Assembly: GCA_013396755.1 (NCBI GenBank)
Contig: VWZF01002590.1
Location: forward strand, 1 to 64,000
Length of the DNA stretch: 64,000 nucleotides
From: Sclerurus mexicanus
Lineage: Eukaryota; Chordata; Aves; Passeriformes; Furnariidae
Reading direction: 5' to 3'
The notes beneath the pieces were generated by a model. That model was not told the DNA's origin, ran no database searches, and was given only the letters and a program-made list of their open reading frames with translations. How positions within the stretch are numbered: the first letter of the stretch is position 1; the number at the start of each line of letters is the position of its first letter. This document shows positions 12,222-24,312 of the stretch, in pieces. Position numbers and translations under genes: made by a program.

Positions 12222-12375
12222 GTAAACCCTGCTCTGCCAGTGACTCAGCCTGTGGCCTTAGCCAAGTCACTTCACCACACCTTGAGAGGGAGAGATAATG
12301 CTTACCTACCTCATCTTATGAGGCTTCCCTAATGTTTATATAGTGCTTCGAATGTTTAAAGAATTAAGTGCTGTG
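12222..12375 (+). repeat. MIR-like SINE fragment, plus strand
   Basis: Matches the MIR core in order: ctctgccagtgactcagcctg, then tggccttagccaagtcactt, then gagagataatgcttacctac, ctcatcttatgaggc and a tatatagtgcttcgaatg tail. This is the conserved 'GCAAGTCACTT ... TACCTACCTCAT' order of MIR. Confidence 0.7.
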
Positions 12376-15300
12376 TGCGAATGTTGGTGCTCCAGATCCT
12401 ATGATCTTTGACGTTTTAAAAATATATAGGAGACTCAAGCTGTCCCAGAGGAAATACCCATACAAGAATCACAGAACAGCAGCAGCAGGGGAAGGAGAAG
12501 CCCTTGTAGCTGTGCGTGGCTCGTGTGAACATGGTGCCTTCACCAGAAGCAGGAGCACCGGAACCAGAACAGGTTGCTCTAGGAGCCTATGCAAACCTCA
12601 TGCTGAGGAAGCTCCCTGGATCTAGGCTGGAGGCATTTCAGTCCACTTCGGTAAAACCAGCTCCTGCTCTTCTGCTCTGCCCTCTCCCACTCAAACCCAG
12701 AAGTTAATTCTGTGCCTTCTTCCAGATAGGCCAAGCCATAGGGGGTTTCTCAACCTTCTCATTCTCCCAAAAGGATATTTACTTGCCTTGGATAGAGGAG
12801 GGTGCACTGTTTGTGAGTTCACTGAACGGGGACCTCTGTTCTTGGCATCCATGTAAATCTGTGGAAGCAAGGCTGCTCTTTACACTCTGTAAGAAGAGGC
12901 ATTTGTGCTATGACACAGTGTTCTAGGTCATCCACTCCTGCCGGTGATGTGTACAGCATGTGCAGAATGATTGCACGAGCTGTATTTTATATATAATCCC
13001 TCACTAACTACACTGGCAACTCTCTCCTGCCTCCGACAAACACAAACCCACACCCACACCCACAGCTCCACAATACCACCCAGCTAAATTATAAACTGCC
13101 TGTCCATACTAACTGGGTGCATAAGTGCTTTGCAGCCAAACTGGTGAGAACCCACTGCTGCACTGGTGAGAGGTGTAATCTGCAGGGATCCCATCGCTGT
13201 TCTGGTCTTGGACTTCTTTTTAAATGAGTATTGGTGGTTTTACTGATTGAATGGGCAAATGTACCTTTATTTATACAATTATTTAATAAGTTCGGTTTCT
13301 CATCTATATACCCTCAATTATAAAAATAAGAAAGCTAACATCCTGCTAGCTCCCTTCGCTAGGCAGAGTCTCAGAGAACAGGCTGAAGGCTTTGAAAGAT
13401 AGAAGAGTTAAGGAGCCCAAGAGTAAAATGGACAGATAGCACTGCACAAGGGATAAGCAATGTATTGTCCTTACTCGGTGAAGGTATGAAAGGTGATTGA
13501 AGCCTTAAAATAATAGAATTGGTCCTGAAATTTTATGTGGGGAAAAATTTAGGGGTATTAGAAGGAATAGCAATTAGTCCTTTGTTTCTATTGATGGTTA
13601 AACTAAGTATTGTTTATATCCTACTCTTTTCACTTGCATATAGATGACTATAGCAGTCCTGTGCATGGTTTTTAAGGGATCCCAGTGCAACAAATGCCAA
13701 GCAGCAGGTAGGTCTTCCAGTTGTTTGCTGTCATCAGTAACCTAAAGAAAAGGACTACGGTACCCAGCAATGTGGCCTCATTGCACTACATGTTGAGAGC
13801 CCTCTGATTGCACTGACACCTGAAACCTGGAGGAGCAGCACACTGTAGCATGGAACAGGATGGCTTGAGCACCTCGTACAGCAGTCACAGTTTTCTTGGA
13901 AGGGGAAAGCAAATGCTAGTCACCTGCTAGTGTCAAAGAAACAGTGCAGCACAAAAGGAGACATAATGCCAGAGGTGATTGTAAGAGACAAAGAGCTGGT
14001 CTGGGAGGAAGTGAAGATGAAGGGTAAGCTTGTGGGAGGACATAAAAGGGTGTGCTGTTTGCATGGCAGAATATGGAAGATCATGAATGCTCTGGTAATG
14101 AGAAGAAGATTATATGAGAGAAAATGAGGTTATGAAAAATGACTGGGAGGTGCTAACATTATTACTGATCAATATCCCCATGCTTCTTTGGGAAAAGGTC
14201 CCAACACCTTCCTGCCAGTACCTTATTTCACAGGTACTGTCAAGGAAGGGCATGGGACAACCCAAAATACTATTCCTTGAATGACGGCATGTTTCATCTG
14301 ACAATTCTAGATGTAAATCCAGCACGCAAACTAAGCCTGGACATGGAGCTTCCCAGTTCCCACTGCTTATTGCTTTTACTTTCCTCATTATTTCCCTACT
14401 GATTTGTTATTCTTGCTCATTAATGCTCACCTACAATTAGATTAGAAGTTTCTTCAACAAAGACCTGACATGTTCTGTAAAGTACCTTTCATATTCTTGG
14501 GCCTGATAAGCAGAAAAAAAAAATCTCTGCAAGTGGATTTTCTCCCACCCTGGGAAATCAGCATTCCATATGTTCATAGCAAACACTGATGGGGCAACTT
14601 TGTGTTTACTTTAGTTGGTTCAAACTCATTTGTCAATATAGCAGCTCACTGCGTGTCACATGTGAACATAATAATAGCTTGATACTAACTTGTTTTGCAG
14701 TAATAAACACCCTGAGAGATGGCCTAGTGCTTCCTCATAAATAGGAAGCCTTTTGAGCTTACTGCCTAAATAACATCAAATGATTTGTAGAGAAATGGAT
14801 GGGGTGGGATGTTTTATCAACCAAGAACTTTTAGAAAGATTGTGGGTCTGTGAGTTAGGAGTTAAATTAATAAAGACATGATATAAATTAAAATAGGGAT
14901 AAGAGCTTCTTAGGAAGCCAAGAAATAGCATTTTTTTGGAAAATGCCACCTTTGTGTGCATAAAATTTTGATTAAACCCAAAATTATCAATTTGGCAGGA
15001 GAGGGGTTTGTATCTAATATGCTTTATCTAAACAGGGAGTTCACCGTCCCTGAGCACTACAGAGGTTACATACCCATTTAGTGTGCAATACTGCTCTTTA
15101 CATTTTCCATACTCTGATTTAACATCTTATTCATTCCAGAAGCTAGCTGTGTAAATTACATTATACAAATTAATGTCATTTTTTCCGTTTTGGGATAATT
15201 TTTCAAGCCAAGCTCTGTCTGTATTCAGTAGCACAATAGCAAGCAGTAAATAACAATACAAATTTTCTGGTTTCTACTTCAAATTTTCAACTGAATTGTT

Positions 15301-18300
15301 AAACACTTCAGTTCTTTTAATAACAAGTCTAGAATAAGGAGACCTCAGGGCTTTGCACACTTGCAGGCTTGTTCAGCGGGTACAATTTCCTGTGCATCAG
15401 CAGTTGCAAAAGGGAAAAAAAAGCGTGTGCAGAGATGGTGTGTGAGCTGTCACACAGATATGTCCTGGGAGACCTGTCCAACTCTGCATTGAGAGCTCAA
15501 TATTAAGGAGAAGATTCAACTCTGGCCATAAAACCATTAGGAAAAGCACATTTCAAGCAATGAGGAGATACTTCTGCAGCCCTGATGCAGATTATACTTT
15601 GCTATGAGTTTCCACTGGAAGCTTAGGAGCCCCAGCACTGAGATGACAGATGGAAATTCGTGCATGAGTAATGGAATCCATCAAGGCCTGGGCCTGTTTT
15701 GTAATCAACTCTGCATAAACAGTCTCTGTAGTATTTTTACCAAATTTCAGGAAAGTTTGGTCAAATGGTTACTTTTTTATATCCTCACAATCAATTCTCC
15801 TTTTTTTTGTTGTTGTTTTGTTCTTAATTTGAAATAAAAATACAAATTAAATAGCCAGTGAACACAATTTTGACACAACCAGTTTTTAATGCATCACTTC
15901 CTAGGTGTCTGACTCTGTAGGCTGTAAGAAGTGATTTCCATAAAGTATCAGCCACCTTGTGTTCTACCATGAAGTTTCAGGCTAGACTCTGGAAGCCGAC
16001 ACTTGAAATCACTCACTTTTTTTTTGGAACATTTCATCCAAGCAATTCATGTTTGAGATGAGCTCTGTGCTCTAAGCCTGCTTTAATAACTTTATAATTG
16101 ATTGCAATGCTTAATTGTGATAGCCATCACAAACCTTGTACCAACATGATTTTTCACATTCACCAACCAGCTGGTTTTTCAGAGTTAGCAGAATTACGTG
16201 TCCTGTCCCATAAACCCATGAGAAAGGAAGTAATTACTAATTATTTGACCATCTATTGAGATTTCTCAAGTATTTGCTGGTTCAAGCTATTGAAGATACA
16301 GAGTCAGAGTGAGACTTTGCACTGACGTAGCATGGTAATTTTTAGCAACATGTGATATTTCTGGTTTTATGTCCTTGAATGTAGAACTTTCCAAATAACA
16401 GTGGTGAATGCTGACATAGTTGTGGGCAGAGAGCTTGGTCAAAGTGGTCCAAGTAAATAAAGTGACATTTCACACCACGCTCTTGTCAGACAGTAGAGAT
16501 AACAGGCCAGTCATCTTTGCCCTGAAGCCCTGGAGTTCTACAGGATTCAAACAGAGGTCTTTGCTGGAGGTCTCAAAGGTGCTGGAATCATGTCATCCCA
16601 AACTGACCCTTCAGAGGGAATCAGAAATTCAGATGTGCCACAGAAAGAATTTGATGCACTGAAATCCCAATTTTACTGGGCCCTGGTCACAAAGATCCAC
16701 AACAAAACATATCCAGGAAGGCAGACATGCACCCTGGAAGATGCAAGTGTAATTACTCATGCACAGACATCAGCATCAGAGAATCTCCCCAGCACAGCAG
16801 CTTCTTGCATATGACAGGACTAATTTACAACTGTCTGTTCTAATTGTGATAACTCCTTATCTCTCAGCAAGAGATTGCCATTGATTCCTTTTTCTTCACC
16901 CTGAAATTCTTTTCTTTGCTATATGTGACCATTTCTACTGAATTGCCATGATTGTCACTCTGCTTCTATGTTAATAATTAATCATTTAATGTTAAATAAT
17001 TGGAAATCAAGGTGTAGAAATTACCAGCTGATGTAAACAAACATCATTGTCATTCTCTTGCCCCTTTCTTAGCACCTTTCCCTGTGTGTAGTCTCATCTA
17101 ATTTCACTTGTAAGCTCTTAAAACCAGGATCTGTGACTGTTGAACACCAAGCACAAGAGCCTAATGGGATCTACCACAGTAGCACTAGAGAAGAAACACG
17201 GTAATTATGCACATAAACATGTAATAATGAGGCCTATCTGTACTCAGAAGTACTACATAGGATACTTAGCATGCAGTTTTGGCCAGGCAGTATCTCCCCT
17301 GGCCACCATTCTTCTGGTCCCATGTTGAAGCTGAGAAGATGTGAAGGAACACTGTGGCTTGAGAGAGGGGATAGTTATTGCTGTGATATTTACTGCTGCT
17401 GCAAGACAAGGAATGATCTCTCAGCCCTTTCCTGTCCTGTTGTGCAACGTGCCACGCATCAGGTCACGCGATGCCAAAGCCTGGCAGTGCCTGCATGCAG
17501 AGGAGGCTGCGGAGCGAAGCTGCAGGATGTTGTTGGTTGGCACCTTCCCATGGATTTGGCTGACGTCTCCCTCTGATGTGCAGCATCCTGGAGTGGGAGG
17601 GAGGTGCTGCTGTGAAGCTCACAACGCCAGTGGGAGTGCGCAAGATATGCGTGTCCCAACAGGAGAGCCTTGGCAGGGCTGGCTGAGGGGAAAAGGGGCA
17701 CTGCCCCTGCCCTGCCAGCAGAGCCTGCGAGGAGAAAGGGCCCTTGTTAAATCCTCCTGGTACATCAGTGGCGGTTTTTGTCAGACAACAACATATATTT
17801 GGACCTAAAGGACCAAATCCTTTGACCATGAGATTTGTATCAACTCTTCCAAAGGGAGCCACGTTAAGTAGTGCTGTTTAGTGTGGTTCACACCAGACAT
17901 TTTTGTTGCCGTGATTCAGGATACTTGCCTCAGCTACACTTTGACACGTAGGCTTCTGCCTCTTCCCATTCAGCTGATCACAGGTAAACAAATATATGTA
18001 TAATGAAGTTTCTAAAGTAATTTTCAGGTAGACACTTTGCAAAATAATAAATCTGGTAGTACCAGATTTTGTTCTGACTCACGGACTATCTAAGATGGCA
18101 ACATTGGCAACATTTGAGTCCCATAGATTCATTTGTGTGGTTCAGTAGGGTACTTTACATACCTTGTAAGTTTTCTACATTAGTAGCTTTTCTAAAAGAG
18201 TCACTAAAATTAAAGTGTTGTTACAACGATGCAGTCAAACACCACTGTGTCATAAAACATTGTTAAAGAATCATGGAAAGACTAGTCTTACTAGTCTAGA

Positions 18301-21300
18301 AGATGATTACACTGCTGGTAGAGTCCACTGCAAGAGACACAAACATATCAGCAATGCTTGTGATAGCATATGCTGTGCACGTTTGATCAGTTCTTTATAA
18401 ATTTCTTGCCTTCACCCATCATACAATTACTTCAGGTTTACCTCAGTGAGTAACAAATTGTGTTGCTGGAAACTAAAAGCATTTTGTTTCTTAACTGCTG
18501 TAATAGGTCCTATGCAGGGGTCAGCATAGGTACCTGGAGAAGGGGATCACACCTGTGGCTGCATTGGATCGTGCTCTGGGTCCATTAATGCTTTGTGTAA
18601 GGGGAACTGGGCACACTTTGTCTTCTGTGCACAAGGGGTATATTTCTCTCCTTGACTCATCCTACTACGTGAACAAGCCTTAAAAATAGAGGGATCTTCC
18701 AACTAGATCACAATCGTCTTGGAAGCATCTCAGTAGATCACACCATTCAGAAGACTGCAAATGAAGAAACTGATTCCAGGAGGCGTTTAGTTCCAGATGA
18801 AAGATTCCATTATCAATCACTGCTGAAAAGCAAAATCCTAGTATGAGACAACCGAGTCATGCTACAATATAGTAATTCCAAGTTAAGACATGAAGAACTG
18901 GAGTTTAGCAATTTAAGAAGAAGGAGTAGATACTGAAGGTTGCTGAACAGCTGATTTAATTCAGCAAGTACTGATCAGACACAATCAGCCTCTCAGGGGG
19001 TCAGCCAGCCTTGTCAGATGTTAACAGTTTACCACGAGGAAAAGCACATGCTGATTTTTTAAATAATTAAGAATGTCCTTCCATGACAAAAGCTTTACAG
19101 GAGAATATCCAAAGAGAAACTTAATATTTTCAGCCATCACTAAAAAAGAAAGTGGTTGCATTCAGGAAAGGAAAGCTGTAGCTCAAATCGGACAGGAACT
19201 TGGACATGTTAGTTGTGCAAATCTCTGCCTTCTGCAGTGTTAGAGAAGTGCTGACATAGGCCAAGTAATCCATATCCCTTGGCAGTATTAGCTGCATCAT
19301 TAGGAAAAAGAAACAAAGTGGAAGCTGGGTGTTGTCTTTCAAGTGAAGAAAGCTGTAGAATTGATGTAATGTTTGACTTTTAGAGGAGGCATTCATAGCG
19401 TCTCCTCTGTGGAAAGGCAGCAGAGGTTCCAGCACCAGCATTCATTCCCAGAATATCCTTGCAACTTAGAAGATTCAACACTAGAAATAAATCCAACATC
19501 TGTGCAGCAGTTACGAGTCTCACATTATTGATTATGCCTTTATGCTGTTCTTTAGTCACTGCTGAAATTGCGTACAGCAGGGTGGTCCCAGACCTGCGGG
19601 AGGCTCCCTGATGCCCACACAGGTGCAGGCTGTCTCTGGAGCTTGGGTACTTTCCTGGCACGGCATTTCATCTGGTGGTGATTCTGCAGGGCAAGGAAAA
19701 CTACAGCCTGATCACTTGCATTATCAGACTGAGGCTGGAAAAGAGGGTGAGCCACTGTTGTGTCCTAGCAGAAATTAAAATGCCATCTTTATATTCCAAT
19801 TAAGTACTGATAATAAAAAAATATCACAAGCTTTTATGCATTAAAAAAAAGTAAAAGTAACTTTATTCAGCTCCCACCATGCCATTCCAATGTGCATGAA
19901 ATACCAAGCACAGATCTGCAGCTGATCCTCACAGTATGCGCTAGATCTCCCAAACTAGTTGGATGTAGATATGGAAGGGTACGTGGACCTCGTGGGTGAC
20001 TGGAGTTAAAGCTGTTCAACAAGTTATGAAATGGACCCACAGTTAATCCTGGCAATGAAATGAGTGTGTTTGCATTAATAATGGCCCCGTACAGCTGCTT
20101 AATCTGCAACCCTTTACAAAGCAGAAGATTGCTGGATAAAAGGCAGAGTATATTGGATCTTTTCAAGACTGATCTGAAGAAGAAAAATTAGGATGTTTAA
20201 AAAAATTAGGCTGCCTCTGAAATGTCTAGCATACTTTAACAAGGAAGGACACTCTGCTGCTTACAGTAGCAATAGGTAGAAACAAATAGGAACACTTTCC
20301 ATTCCTTACTAATGTTAGGATTTTACTTTTGAGCAATAACTATGCAAAGCTTAAAGGTTACTACATACAAATAGATTCATCATAAGACTGGGAGTTATCA
20401 CAGAGTATAATTATGATTATTAAATCCACTGCATGAAGCAAAGGGTGTTGTAGATGAACAAGACAAACACAGGATCTCCGAAGTGTTACTGAAGTTTGTC
20501 CCCAACACTGAATCAAGAGCTGAAGGTTTTGGCCTTGGGTGGGTGGTTTCTGCCAGTTTTTAAATCACAGCACCCTATACACAGTTTCATGTAACACTTG
20601 TAGACTGTTCACAGTTCTCGAATGAAATTTTGAAATATAAAAGAGATCCGGTTCTCCCTCAGATAAACATTAAATTTGCCTTCATATGTCTGCCATTAAA
20701 ACATATTGATCTATTTATAAGGCAAATCACAAATTTTCTAGAAAGCTGCAGGAACTTCAGCAAGATGACATTAATAGGATATATGTTTCTGTAGAGGTTT
20801 GTCAGAAAGCTAATACTGCTTTATCCTTACTGTAAACATGACACAAGCAATTTCATTTTAGCATTATGAGCTTCTAAATAAAAGTCATCTTACTGGATCA
20901 CATCTGGAAATGCCTTTTGTGACTTTATCTGGCTTATATGCAGTACCAAAATGGTTGACTGTTTTCTTCCCTCTCCTTCAGTTTTACTGTTGAGTCCTAT
21001 TATTTCAGTAATTCACACCAGAATATAATTCTTTGTTGAAGAGAAAAAGTATGTTTATGTTTTGTTCTTTAGATGGATATTGTATTTTAGAAATATAAGA
21101 AGTTACTGTTTAGAAAGTTTTGTATAGATCGGATGAGCCTTTATTGAAAAGGATGAGGAAAATACTGACACTTCTGTATATGCTGCAGTGATTTTGGTAC
21201 AGAAGTAGAGAATGGATGCTGTTTATGGACAAATGATTGCATCTGAGAATCATTAAAAAACAGAAAATATTCCAATGCCAAGAAAGTCACTGGTAGAGAA

Positions 21301-23972
21301 GTCTGTCAAGAGATTGACTAGTTCAGTACATAGATATTTAGACTACTGACAATGCAAGAGTTAAGATAATAGGTCTGAATATCATAGGAGGAAGAGTCAG
21401 CACGTGATTTTACTCCTGATCGTAAAAATTTTCACAAACATTACTTTGCTACATACATCACCTTTATGTATTTACAGATAAGACACCAAAAAGATGATAA
21501 ATTTGATGCCTGATTTTGGATGTCAGATCTCATTTACTTAATTCCATATTTATTTTATTCAATCTAAAGCGTGTTTATTGCAATGTAATGTCAATTATTT
21601 AATAATGAGACAGCATAGTTATAATTCTTGTGACTGTAGTGAAGAGGTGCACTACTCTTCACATTAATCAAGCATTTTTAGGGTTTGGGTTTGTTTTTAA
21701 CGTGTATACAGCATTTTCTCAGACTACATGCACAGTTACCTTTACTTTAGTGAGATCTGACATGCAACATACCTTGGGAATCTTTTAATACTAACAGGCT
21801 CAGCAAGTAGTCCATGCAGCTTTTCTCCATGATAACAATAGCTGTGGGAAGGTTGAATAGTATTAAGAGGAAAAAGAAAAAGGGGCACAGCACCCTGAGA
21901 TTCCCTTCAGATGAAGCAGATAGAAAATCCACATAGATTACTGCAGAAGCTGTAGGTGAAATTAAAAGTTGCCATCTCCAATATATGCATTTGCCTGAAG
22001 TATTCTCTATGTTTACATATTCTAGGGCAGACACAGCTGTAAAGATGTATTGCCTTCTTTCTTTAGTCTGAAAGTGTTGGGACTTTAAACTTGGGGTCTG
22101 TTAATGCTGAGATCCCATTTAAAGTCCAAAGAATTATGTGTCCAGCATGTAGCAATCTTGATTATATTCCGGTCAGGATGTGGGAAAGATGCTATTAGAA
22201 ACAAAACAATCAATTCACTTAGGCAGTCCCACAAACATGCTTTATGGCATCTGCCTCCTACTCATTTCGAGTGGGGTTTTATAGTGACACATTGGTGAAG
22301 ATTAGTACACAACTGCAGGCAGATGCCCATGACTGATTCAATTGTTTGCACTGACACTCACAATTGCTGTAATTGCAACTGAAGTGATACAAGTGATTGC
22401 AAAAAACCAGACAAAGCAAAATCAACATTGTTCTCAGAGATTTTATTAGTTGAAACTCAGAAATGCACAATCCACTGTTTTTCCTTGGTATGAATTCACC
22501 ACAGCGTTTCCATTTGCAATGCCTCCAATACTGTTAGTGATATAAGAATATTCAGAAAGCCTCTTTAAAAACAGAATTTGTACAGGAATGACAATATATT
22601 CCAGCCTCACTTCTTTAAAAGGATTTCTTCTCAAAAAAAAAAGTGATTAAAAGATAAAGCAGAAAATAATTTTTAGCAAATCAATGTGATCCTAAATAAA
22701 GGATAATTCTAAGCTCTGGCTTTCCTGTAAGCCCCAAGCCCAGCTACCATTGTTCCTTTCCTCTTTTTCTCCCATAATGGCTTAACACCATGTTTCAAGC
22801 TGGTATTCCTGATGAGCACTGATCATCTTCTGCAGCCTCTGGAGAAAGAGAAAATGGATGTTTAGAATTAGGCAGTATCCAAAACCTTCCTGAGAACAGA
22901 TTACCTTGTAGCCTGCCAAGCCAGTTCTTGTGCGGTACTGAAGACTTCCTTCAGTCCGCCTACACTACTGGTGGCTCAGTCCAAAGGAATTATGAGGTGA
23001 TCCATGGCAGAGTTGAGGATTTAACACATTCACTCCCTGCTTACAAAAGAAAAGTAATTTTTGCAGACCTATTCCACTGAAAATGGGAATCCCTTTGCAA
23101 CATAACTCATATTCGGAAGGTATTTTTGGCATAGTCATCCTGAACACTGGAAAGCTTATGTTTGAATGCTGGAGACTGTGATTATAACTAATCCTTCTGT
23201 ATCAGCTAAAACCAAAGAAAACACCAAAACTTTAAAGGAAAGCAAAAAAACCTGCCTATTGTGTCCTATGTTCATTTAGGCCAGTACACAGTGAATCAAA
23301 AATGCTGTTGTTTCAATTGCAATCCCCAATTGCAGTCCCCACTAACATCTCTCAAATGGGGCACACAATTAGCCAGATAGCCACTGATGCAGCAAAAACC
23401 TTTAACTACATTTTGTGTTAATTTTAATAAACAGAGGATATCCTCTCTTCCCAATATTTAAATTTGGATTACACTTGCCAGTATATTGGAGAAGACACAT
23501 CTAAATCAAGAATGTATTGCACCAGAAGGGAGCTCTGAGAAATTAAAGGCAAATATTTTAAATGCTTCCAGTTATGTCACAGCACTGGAGAAGGTCAAAT
23601 GCCCAAGCAAGGTCCCTACAGAGATATTTGTCACATCTGAAGCTTTGAGCATGAGGCACACACCGGCCTCACATACACATGGCCAGGGAAACACACCTGG
23701 GGTGAGAGCAGCACAAAAGAGATCCATGCTGTGAGTCCATGCCAGGGATAACCAGGCAGCTGCATCCAAGGCCTGAGTAAGAGAGAGAGCTTGGCTCTGC
23801 CCTGTCCTGTGATCTTACAGCTGTACCGGGGAAGGGAACAATCCTGGGGGCACAGCACCCTGAGAGCCAGACCTGGCAATGTGCCTGATGAAAAGGCATT
23901 TCCTCTCTAATGCAGGCAGGACAGAAGAACAATTTTTGCAACAGGCCAATGGACATTCTTGCCCTCAGTGGT

Positions 23973-23978
23973 TTTATT
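23973..23978 (-). promoter_or_regulatory. candidate ASPG polyadenylation signal
   Basis: Minus strand AATAAA within AAAATAAAAC, about 280 bases beyond the stop codon, a reasonable distance for an unspliced 3' UTR. Motif only. Confidence 0.3.
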
Positions 23979-24064
23979 TTGGTAGCTTTTACATTCCCAA
24001 CCAAGTTCAGAACCACACTGTGGAATGCACAGAAAAGCACTTCCAGGTTTAGGCAGAAAGGGGA

Positions 24065-24170
24065 ATAAACATTAGCCCCACTCTACAAGGAAGGATTAAA
24101 GTACTCAGAGTCATATCACAAACCAAGACAGGGACAGCAGCTGAACCCAGATGTCCCAGGGTGAACTAGG
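24065..24170 (-). repeat. MIR-like SINE fragment, minus strand
   Basis: Forward sequence has the order of MIR reverse complement: an attagcccca...tacaagga piece, then attaaagtactcagagtca, then a cagctgaacccagatgtcc-like end (MIR: cagagctgggattagaacccagg). Degraded, as expected for an ancient amniote SINE. It lies 90-190 bases past the ASPG stop and so would fall in the 3' UTR if that is unspliced. Confidence 0.55.
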
Positions 24171-24247
24171 ACTTAAAGACAAAATCCCCCTTTGTACATG
24201 TGTACGTTGATCCATACATTTCAGAACTCTAGCACTTGAGAACAAGA

Positions 24248-24253
24248 ACTTAC
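24248..24253 (-). promoter_or_regulatory. candidate splice donor just after the ASPG stop codon
   Basis: Minus strand AAA|GTAAGT, a strong consensus donor with GT at 24253-24252, five bases beyond the TAA. If used, the exon would be 24254-24312 and the 3' UTR would continue in a further exon downstream. Confidence 0.35.
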
Positions 24254-24257
24254 TTTC

Positions 24258-24263
24258 TTTATT
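24258..24263 (-). promoter_or_regulatory. candidate polyadenylation signal overlapping the ASPG stop codon
   Basis: Minus strand AATAAA; its TAA is the stop codon. If used it would leave a 3' UTR of about 20 bases, so it may be coincidental. Confidence 0.3.
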
Positions 24264-24312
24264 GCTTTTCTCTAAGGAAGTCAAGAGCCTCCTTCTGTCC
24301 TGTAGCCTCTGC
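24259..24312 (-). CDS. ASPG: ASPG last coding exon and stop
   Basis: 54 bases: AEATGQKEALDFLREKQ then TAA. It continues NPLKV of the previous exon exactly as AEAAGN continues the ankyrin repeat in mammals. Acceptor tgcttacag. The protein stops 17 residues into this exon; mammalian ASPG has a longer proline-containing tail. The TAA lies inside an AATAAA hexamer and 5 bases before a consensus donor, so the 3' UTR structure is uncertain. Confidence 0.9.
   Translation of the reverse strand, partial: AEATGQKEALDFLREKQ

Larger units (their letters stand above)
11561..24064. other. intergenic stretch between CpG island and ASPG 3' end, no gene seen
   Basis: Contains the MIR copy at 12.2 kb, a very AT-rich block near 16.9-17.0 kb and a GC-richer block at about 17.45-17.75 kb. 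Open frames around 17.3-17.9 kb and 19.1-20.2 kb are short and match nothing I recognise. Any ASPG 3' UTR exon would lie in the upper part. Confidence 0.55.

Noticed and set aside
17341..17862. 155- and 132-codon open frames near 17.5 kb
   Set aside because: Both strands open in a GC-richer patch; translations show no domain and no splice partners.
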